Below, piece by piece: positions 58,511 through 64,000 of a stretch of DNA of 64,000 nt. Both the position numbers and the translations under genes were made by a program. Below the pieces are notes generated by a model that saw nothing but the letters and a program-made list of their open reading frames with translations, did no database searches and was not told the DNA's origin. Origin of the DNA: JAKQDH01 sp029558835 (lineage in GTDB: Bacteria > Planctomycetota > Phycisphaerae > UBA1845); the NCBI GenBank assembly GCA_035356615.1, contig DAOQSN010000021.1, forward strand, positions 1-64,000. Reading direction: 5' to 3'. Numbering within the stretch: position 1 is the stretch's first letter; every line of letters begins with the position of its first letter.

Positions 58511-60352
58511 CTACTGCTCGCGCAAGAGAATCACGCGGGCGGCCAGCGGCTTGACCACCACCGTCACCTTTCCGTCGGCATCGACGATCTGCCGCGCCCG
58601 GCCATGCTGCAGCAACGGCACCTTCGTGCTCGCCGACAGCTTGGCCGGCTGCTCCAGCGAGGGGGCCGTGCGGCGCGGTTCGACAAGCTGCGGCGTGAGA
58701 ATGAAGGCCACCTGCCCGGGCTTTCCCGCCGGAACGCTCACCCGCTGGCTGGCCGTCCCGTAGTTGAGCAGCAGCACAACCTCCTGACCGGGGATCGACC
58801 GCGAAAACGCCAGTACCTTGTGCTCCTCATCGAGCAGGACGGTGCGGAAGTCCCCACGCCGCAACGGCTCGTGCACCGCACGCACCTCATGCAGCAGGCG
58901 CAGCAGCCCGTAGAAGTCACCGCGATAGCCCGCCGCCTTACTCTCGGGCGCACTTAAGTCCGTCCACCACATCGGTCCGCGGCACGCGGCGTCCTGCTCA
59001 CTGAACATGCCGACCTCGTCGCCATATTCCGCCAGCGGCGTGCCCACATAGAAGTGCAGGAACGTCAGCGCCAGCCGGGCTCGCGCCACGTCCAGTTCCG
59101 TCAGCACGCGTGCCGCCGGCTGCGCTTCGCCCGCCGTCTTCGGCGCCGCGGCCGCCGGAGGCATCACTTGCGCCAGCAAGCGCGGTCCGCCCGGCGTGGT
59201 CAGGCAGTTCAGCAGCGCCACGTTCGTCGCCGGCGTTTGCCGCCCACGCAGACGACCCAGATCGTCAAGGAGCTTCGCCAGATTGTACTGTGAATCGTGC
59301 CCGGCGAAGAACTTCACCACCGCCCAGCCAACTTCATAGTTGCAGGCTGCGTCGAACTCGTCACCTGTCAGCCACGCGGTCGGGTCGCCCTCGACGTCGA
59401 CGATCAGCAGAGCGTCGGGGTTGATCTGCTTGACATGCGTACGCCACCGCTTCCAGAACGCGTGGGCGACCTGCTCGTGCCCGCGCACCCGCCAGCCGTC
59501 CACGCCGTCGCGCGGGTTGCCGTCGCCGTCGGGGTCCAGCCAGCGCCGCGAGACGTCCAACAGGTGGCGCTCGACCTCCGGCGCCAGTCCTTCCGGGGTG
59601 CACCGGAACTTGACGCGGCGTGCGGCCGGGGCGCCGCCTGCGGTCTGCGGAGGTGCGGTGTCAGCGGCACCCGCCTCGAACCACCCCGCATACGGCGACT
59701 TCGCACCCTGCTTCACCACGTCCTGCCACGCCCAGAATTGCTCGCCGACGTGATCGAACGCGACTTCGACGACGACGTGGAAGCCCTGCTCGTGCGCCTC
59801 CTTCAGAAGATCCAGAAACACGCGGTCGCCGGCGCTTACTACCCAAGTCTTAAGATCGAGCGTTTCCCCGGTCATCTGCGCGAGCGTCCCGGCCACGCCC
59901 AGCGCGTCCGCGACATGGCGATAGTCGATGGTTCCCTCGCCCTCCGGCGTACCGGCCGCGAAGATCGGCGTCAGGCACAGGGCATTGATGCCCAGGTCCT
60001 TCAGATAGGGCAGCTTCTGCCGCAACCCCTGCAAGTCGCCGCCAAAGACGCCGGCTGCAGCAGAAGTGGGGGCCGCCGGAGTCTGCGCGGCTGCGGGCGG
60101 CGCGACGTTAACGGCCCAGGGCTGCGCCCCCGGCGGGTTGTTGGCCGGGTCACCATCACGAAAGCGTGCGATCGGAACCTGGTACCACCGCGCCTCCGCC
60201 GCCCATGTCGGTACTCCCGCCGTGGACGCGGGTGTGACAGAAGCTGCCGCCGGCATCCCGGCAGGCGCCACCGCGGGCGCCTGCCCCATCGCCACCGACA
60301 CACCCATACCCAAGATACCCACCGCCGCGATCACCCATCGTCGTCCGCCCAT
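58511..60352 (-). CDS. GH13 (alpha-amylase fold) homologue without catalytic residues, exported
   Basis: 613 aa from the ATG at 60352, with GGGAG eight bases upstream. A signal peptide (RRWVIAAVGILGMGVSVAMG) is clear. Residues about 70-520 follow the neopullulanase/cyclomaltodextrinase pattern: WAAEARWYQVPIARFRDGDP, GGDLQGLRQKLPYLKDLGIN, VEVAFDHVG, FWAWQDVVKQG, DGVDGWRV, WLTGDEFDAACNY and YGDEVGM. The nucleophile position (usual DGxRLDV) reads DGWRVRG; the acid Glu (usual GEIW) reads VDVE; the SHD of region IV reads CLT. All three catalytic positions are replaced. It is probably a binding or regulatory protein for oligosaccharides. A C-terminal beta-domain is present. The GH172 gene lies upstream on the same strand. 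Confidence 0.85.
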   Translation of the reverse strand: MGGRRWVIAAVGILGMGVSVAMGQAPAVAPAGMPAAASVTPASTAGVPTWAAEARWYQVPIARFRDGDPANNPPGAQPWAVNVAPPAAAQTPAAPTSAAAGVFGGDLQGLRQKLPYLKDLGINALCLTPIFAAGTPEGEGTIDYRHVADALGVAGTLAQMTGETLDLKTWVVSAGDRVFLDLLKEAHEQGFHVVVEVAFDHVGEQFWAWQDVVKQGAKSPYAGWFEAGAADTAPPQTAGGAPAARRVKFRCTPEGLAPEVERHLLDVSRRWLDPDGDGNPRDGVDGWRVRGHEQVAHAFWKRWRTHVKQINPDALLIVDVEGDPTAWLTGDEFDAACNYEVGWAVVKFFAGHDSQYNLAKLLDDLGRLRGRQTPATNVALLNCLTTPGGPRLLAQVMPPAAAAPKTAGEAQPAARVLTELDVARARLALTFLHFYVGTPLAEYGDEVGMFSEQDAACRGPMWWTDLSAPESKAAGYRGDFYGLLRLLHEVRAVHEPLRRGDFRTVLLDEEHKVLAFSRSIPGQEVVLLLNYGTASQRVSVPAGKPGQVAFILTPQLVEPRRTAPSLEQPAKLSASTKVPLLQHGRARQIVDADGKVTVVVKPLAARVILLREQ

Positions 60353-60690
60353 GCCGCTTCTCCCGACGTTTACGGCCGCAGCTTCCCGTGTCCCCAATCC
60401 CGCCTCTTCATTGTAACGCCTCACGCGCTCCCTACAAAGCCGCCTCGCCTGCAAGAGGGTACCACGCGCACCGAACCGCGACCGTAACAGCCTGTTGAAG
60501 AACGGTCGGAGCGCACTCGATGCCCGGAAAACCGGTGCATTTGAGGCCCTCTACGTCGGCCGCGGGGGGCCGACGCTACTTCTTCAACAGGCTGGTAAGG
60601 GAGCGGCCGGAAGCCGGTGCCTTGGTCGCCCGACTGCGTTCACGCCGCCGGTCCCCTGCACACCTGGCCGCTCGCCCTCCAGCCGGCACC
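60353..60690. other. Intergenic region containing a MITE-like element
   Basis: Between the GH172 and GH13-like genes on the same strand. Besides the element at 60488-60594, nothing is recognised. Confidence 0.4.
60488..60594. repeat. Small inverted-repeat element (107 bp)
   Basis: CAGCCTGTTGAAGAA (60488-60502) and TTCTTCAACAGGCTG (60580-60594) are perfect 15-bp terminal inverted repeats. GTCGGCC and GGCCGAC form an inner stem near 60556-60577. No ORF is inside. It looks like a non-autonomous mobile element. Confidence 0.65.
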
Positions 60691-61818
60691 TCACTTCCCG
60701 CCCGGTTCCGCCGGGTACGCCGGCTCATCAGGTCGCGGCAGGCGCGCCTCCACCGGCGGCAACGGCGGGCCGCCGCGCCGCGGGTGCGTCAGGTAGTAGT
60801 AGGCCGTCGAGCTGTAGTCGTTGCTCAGCTTGTTGGCGTGACCGTGCTCGATGGTCACGCGAATCGAGCGCCGGAAGCGGATGGGGTCTTCAATGTGATA
60901 TCGATATACAGACTGCTTGCCCTTCCACTTCCATTGTTCCGTTCCGCTGTAGAGCAGCACGCCGTGGTAGGGGGCCTGGTACTCCTGCGTCGGACAGAAG
61001 GCGCAGTTGTACCAGTCCTCGGTGCCGGTGCCGTGCAGGGACGGCGGCCAGGGCTCGCCGTCGATGAAGATCATGTCATCGCCTTCGCCGAACCAGTCGT
61101 TCTTCTGCCGGGCGAACACGTCGACGTCGAGGTGGGCGCCGCAGTAGATACCGTCGCCCTCGGCCGCGAGGATTACATAGTTGTCCTTGCCGCTTATGTT
61201 CAGGCTGCGCGGATCGCCGCCGTGGAACATGGTCTCCCGCCATTGCTCGGGGTTGCTCCTGAGCAGGTGGGCATGCTCGTCGCCCCAACCCGTGGTGGGG
61301 TTCTCGCGCCGCCACTGCGCATGCAGATAACCCATGCCCTCCAGCGGCTGCGGCGAGTCGTACTGTTCATAGTCGAAGTAGAAGTACAAGGGGAACTTCT
61401 GCTGGCCGGGGTTCTCCACCTCCACGCGGGCTCCCGTGCGAAACGGCATCGGCCAATAGCAGTTGAACGCCCGCCCGTCCTGCGGGCTCATCTGCAGGAC
61501 GGCCGTCACGAAGTTCTTGCGCCGCGCGTGCCCCAGGCCGAAGAAATCGCCGATCGGACACTCGATGCTGGGCTCCGCGCCGCCGTCCCAGAAGAAGCGC
61601 AGCACGACTTGGCGGTAGTAGCTTTCATCGGCGAACCACATCGTCATCCAGATGTGGCGGATGCAGCCGGGGCCGCGCAGCTCGGCGATGGTCCTCGTCT
61701 GTCCGCCGTCAATGTCCACCCAGTCGCGGTTCCCGCCCGTTGAATCAAAGCTGCTCACGCGCTTGCTCTGATACGCCCGCAGCCGCGGCAACCCCGCCAG
61801 ACCATGCATGACCGACAT
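60691..61818 (-). CDS. DUF2961 / GH172-family protein
   Basis: 375 aa. Family marks: FDSTGGNRDWVDIDGGQT near residue 25, GPGCIRHIWMTMW near 49, FFWDGGAEPSIECPIGDFFG near 75, FIDGEPWPPSLHGTGTEDWY near 250, and YRYHIEDPIRF near 305. GTGTEDWY holds conserved acids. GH172 enzymes act on fructose- or arabinose-containing glycans, often as difructose dianhydride synthase/hydrolase or arabinofuranosidase. No signal peptide is seen, so cytoplasmic. A second ATG at 61809 is possible. It lies downstream of the sugar ABC transporter on the same strand, with copy F between. Confidence 0.9.
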   Translation of the reverse strand: MSVMHGLAGLPRLRAYQSKRVSSFDSTGGNRDWVDIDGGQTRTIAELRGPGCIRHIWMTMWFADESYYRQVVLRFFWDGGAEPSIECPIGDFFGLGHARRKNFVTAVLQMSPQDGRAFNCYWPMPFRTGARVEVENPGQQKFPLYFYFDYEQYDSPQPLEGMGYLHAQWRRENPTTGWGDEHAHLLRSNPEQWRETMFHGGDPRSLNISGKDNYVILAAEGDGIYCGAHLDVDVFARQKNDWFGEGDDMIFIDGEPWPPSLHGTGTEDWYNCAFCPTQEYQAPYHGVLLYSGTEQWKWKGKQSVYRYHIEDPIRFRRSIRVTIEHGHANKLSNDYSSTAYYYLTHPRRGGPPLPPVEARLPRPDEPAYPAEPGGK

Positions 61819-61882
61819 CTACATACTCCTGCCACGCAACATGCCCATGGCCCCGCCCCCTGGGGAGGGCGATGGCTGCAGC

Positions 61883-61914
61883 GGGGTGGCATGGCCAAGC
61901 GCAGCGCCGCCATG
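61883..61914. repeat. GGTGGCATGCC dispersed repeat, half copy F
   Basis: GGGGTGGCATGGCCAAGCGC, AGCGCCGCCATG. It is followed by TCTTCATTCGCTCTTCGCCA (61936), the inverse of the GCGAAGAGCGAATGA repeat at 19850 and 20210. Confidence 0.65.
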
Positions 61915-62022
61915 CTCTTTCCGCGCAGGGGCCCTCTTCATTCGCTCTTCGCCATTCGCTCTTCACCGGCGGCTCTCTCATTCCAGCATGTTTCGGCACG
62001 GTCCGCCGCCGCCGCGCCGCTG

Positions 62023-62913
62023 TCACCCTTTCAACCCGCTGAGCACCACGCCCTTCACGAAGAAGCGTTGCATCACTAAGAAGAAAAGCAGCACCGGCGC
62101 CAGCACGATGACGGCCGCCGCCATCTGCAACGGCCAGCGCGTGCCGTGGTACGCGTCCTTGAACACGCTTAAGCCCACCTCCAACGTGCGCATGGTCGTC
62201 GAGCTGGTCGCCAGCATCGGCCAGTAAAAATCCGTCCACGTCCAGATGAACGCAAACGCCGCGAGCGTCGCCAGCGCCGGCTTGGCCGCCGGCAGGATCA
62301 CGTGCCAGAAGATGCGCAGGTCCGAGCAGCCGTCCAGCCGGGCGGCATCGTCCAGGCTGGTGGGAATCCCGACGAAGAACTGCCGCAGCAGGAACGTCCC
62401 GAACGCGGTGCTCAGGTACGGATAGGGGACGATCAGCCCCCCATACGTGTCCAGCCAGCCCAAGTGCCGCACCAGGGCAAACAGCGGCACGATCAGCACC
62501 TGCGCCGGCACCATCATCGTCAGCAGAAACACGACAAACAGCGCGTCGCGTCCCCGGAACTGCAGCCGCGCAAAGCCGTAAGCCGCCAGCGAACACAGCG
62601 TCAGTTGCAGCAATACGACGCCGGCCGTCACCAGAACGCTGTTGACCGCAAAACGCCAGATCGGCAGCTCGGCAAACGTGAACACATAACTGTAGTTGTC
62701 CCAGTGCCACCCGTCCGGTGCGAACAACGTCCGCATCGTCGGAAGCTGAGCGTGCGGCGGATGGAGGGACGTGCATACCATCCACACGAGCGGCAGGGCG
62801 GTGCTCAGCGCGATCAGCAGCAGCAATGCGTACACAACCACCGTCCGCAGCGCGCGCAGCACGCGCGAAGCTGCAGGGGACGCGCGAGCTCGGGTTGGCA
62901 TGTTGCCGGTCAT
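62023..62913 (-). CDS. ABC sugar transporter permease (MalG/UgpE type)
   Basis: 296 aa from the ATG at 62913, which overlaps the stop of the upstream permease (TGATG). Six hydrophobic segments are visible. The cytoplasmic EAA loop lies in DDAARLDGCSDLRIFWHVILPAAKP, split here as DDAARLDGCSD and FWHVILPAAKP near residue 205. MRxF-type motif YGFARLQFRGRD near 115. Forms the channel with the partner permease; the ATPase is not in the window. Confidence 0.92.
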   Translation of the reverse strand: MTGNMPTRARASPAASRVLRALRTVVVYALLLLIALSTALPLVWMVCTSLHPPHAQLPTMRTLFAPDGWHWDNYSYVFTFAELPIWRFAVNSVLVTAGVVLLQLTLCSLAAYGFARLQFRGRDALFVVFLLTMMVPAQVLIVPLFALVRHLGWLDTYGGLIVPYPYLSTAFGTFLLRQFFVGIPTSLDDAARLDGCSDLRIFWHVILPAAKPALATLAAFAFIWTWTDFYWPMLATSSTTMRTLEVGLSVFKDAYHGTRWPLQMAAAVIVLAPVLLFFLVMQRFFVKGVVLSGLKG

Positions 62914-63803
62914 CAGTTCATTGATACTCCCGTCCAGCCCCGGCGCAACAGCCGGAACTGCACCAGTGCCACCACGAGAATCATGGCAAACAGGACGTAG
63001 GACTGGGCACTCGCCATGCCCAGTTCCAGCTTCTGCCACGCCTCCTGGTATATGTGGTAGAGCAGCACGTCGGTGCTCCGGCGGGGTCCGCCGCGCGTCA
63101 TCACGTACACCGGCGTGAACAACTGGAACGCCGCGATCGTCGTCGTCACCACGACGAACAGCATCGTCGGGGCGAGCAGCGGCAGCGTGATGTGCAGAAA
63201 CCGGCGCCAGGCGTTGCAGCCGTCCAGAGCGGCCGCCTCAAACAGCGACCCCGGTATACTCTGTATACCGGCCAGGAAGATGATCATCCGCGGCCCCAAC
63301 CCGATCCACAGACTCATCGCCACCAGCGCCAGCAACGCCCAGCCCGGTTCCCCGAGAAAGTTCGTTGTCCCCGCGCCACCGAGCCACTTGACGCAACCGT
63401 TCAGCAACCCCACCTCCGGCAGCAGGATCCAGATCCACACCATCGACAGCGCCACCTGCGAGCTGACCGCCGGAATGTAGAACAACGTGCGGAACAGGCC
63501 CATGCCGCGTAACGGCTGCGCCACCAGCACCGCCACCCCCAGCGCCGTCACCACGCCCAGCGGGACGCTCAATACTACATAGAGCAGCGTGTTGCTTACC
63601 GCCTGCCGGAAGAACGGATCGGTCCACAAGGCCGTAAAGTTCCCCCCCCCGACGAAAGGATGCTCCGGCTTGAGCAGGTGCCAGCGATGCAGCGCCAGAT
63701 ACCCCGCTACCCCCAGCGGCAGCAGCGCGAACACCGCCAGATACACGGTAGCCGGCGCGACAAACAGATATCCCCGCCAGGATGGCCTCTCCACGCTCTT
63801 CAT
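62913..63803 (-). CDS. ABC sugar transporter permease (MalF/UgpA type)
   Basis: 296 aa. The start overlaps the stop of the preceding gene (ATGA at 63800-63803). Six hydrophobic segments. The EAA motif is EAAALDGCNAW with RRFLHITLPLLAP near residue 195. N-terminal GYLFVAPATVYLAVFALLPL is typical. Together with the gene at 62023 it makes the transmembrane channel of a carbohydrate importer; which sugar is unknown, but GH172 and the GH13-like protein next door suggest an oligosaccharide. Confidence 0.92.
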   Translation of the reverse strand: MKSVERPSWRGYLFVAPATVYLAVFALLPLGVAGYLALHRWHLLKPEHPFVGGGNFTALWTDPFFRQAVSNTLLYVVLSVPLGVVTALGVAVLVAQPLRGMGLFRTLFYIPAVSSQVALSMVWIWILLPEVGLLNGCVKWLGGAGTTNFLGEPGWALLALVAMSLWIGLGPRMIIFLAGIQSIPGSLFEAAALDGCNAWRRFLHITLPLLAPTMLFVVVTTTIAAFQLFTPVYVMTRGGPRRSTDVLLYHIYQEAWQKLELGMASAQSYVLFAMILVVALVQFRLLRRGWTGVSMN

Positions 63804-64000
63804 GGCTCAGCCAGCGCCGCGTCCATCAGCCGCACTGTCCGCCGCAGCGCCTCGGCAACCGACAGCGTCCCCCGCGCGTGCAGCAGGTCCTCCATCATCT
63901 CCCGTCCCAGCTCCTCCAGAAACGGATAGCGCTCGACCCGCGCCCCCCACGGCGGCCGGGCATACGCCACCTCCGCCAAAAACGCATCCTCAATCGGCGT
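63800..64000 (-). CDS. C-terminus of an extracellular solute-binding protein (partial)
   Basis: 66 residues before the stop at 63800-63802, running off the window edge, so no start is seen. The text includes TPIEDAFLAEVAYARPPWGA, then RYPFLEELGREM and LSVAEALRRTVRLMDAALAE. This resembles the helical C-terminus of family 1 sugar-binding proteins, where a Pro and an Arg/Tyr block precede the last helices. The 4-bp overlap with the permease supports the transporter operon order: binding protein, two permeases. Confidence 0.65.
   Translation of the reverse strand, partial: TPIEDAFLAEVAYARPPWGARVERYPFLEELGREMMEDLLHARGTLSVAEALRRTVRLMDAALAEP

Overview
The window is high-GC bacterial DNA with about 42 supportable protein genes, no rRNA or tRNA gene and no CRISPR array. 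It most resembles a planctomycete, probably of the class Phycisphaerae. Supporting signs are the planctomycete-style prepilin proteins (FTLVELL motif), secreted proteins ending in Asp-rich dockerin-like dyads, an Asn/Asp/Gly-rich lipoprotein tail, FHA and SpoIIE-type signalling, many TPR proteins, and abundant short dispersed intergenic repeats. The taxonomic call is an inference from gene style, not from a marker gene.

Layout. 0-3.3 kb: secreted repeat protein, a decayed gene and a prepilin-like protein. 3.5-5.7 kb: a probable type II restriction-modification pair whose nuclease reading frame looks frameshifted. 5.7-10.8 kb: SLC13-type anion symporter and a five-PAS hybrid histidine kinase. 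11.7-14.3 kb: a second prepilin-like protein, then folP and infA as a pair. 14.5-20 kb: an M1-like metallopeptidase, a MITE-like element, and a membrane glycosyltransferase-TPR protein carrying in-frame repeat insertions. 20-22 kb: a repeat cluster, an Asn-rich lipoprotein and Mn-type superoxide dismutase. 22-26.3 kb: a tightly overlapping operon of a UbiE-type methyltransferase, a membrane TPR protein, UbiX and UbiA, best read as late menaquinone synthesis. 26.5-36.5 kb: a FlgI-like/HEAT lipoprotein, sugar-nucleotide epimerase, TerC and CorA metal transporters, a thioredoxin-like secreted protein, MutY, and a TSP3-repeat surface protein. 37-40.2 kb: a Fur/PerR regulator translationally coupled to a di-haem peroxidase, then rubrerythrin, an oxidative-stress group. 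40.5-52.9 kb: a minus-strand run of nusA, infB, a zinc-ribbon membrane protein, a DUF503 protein, rbfA, a degenerate HhH-GPD protein, a giant TPR lipoprotein and a YebC regulator. 53.2-58.3 kb: an esterase-fold protein, FHA-GAF-SpoIIE phosphatase, ispH and a zinc-ribbon protein. 58.5-64 kb: a GH13-fold protein lacking its catalytic residues, a GH172/DUF2961 protein and a sugar ABC transporter running off the window edge.

The most unusual items are: (i) the nusA leader, with a consensus promoter, strong hairpins, an intrinsic terminator more than 100 nt before the gene, and a 13-nt perfect Shine-Dalgarno; (ii) a GH13 homologue with all three catalytic positions replaced, next to a GH172 enzyme and a sugar importer; (iii) an endonuclease III-like protein without its catalytic residues inside the nusA-infB-rbfA run; (iv) a FlgI-like lipoprotein with HEAT repeats and no flagellar neighbours; (v) several families of dispersed repeats, one of which has at least seven full or half copies here. 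Start sites were often moved inward from the longest open frame, and the reasons are given per gene.
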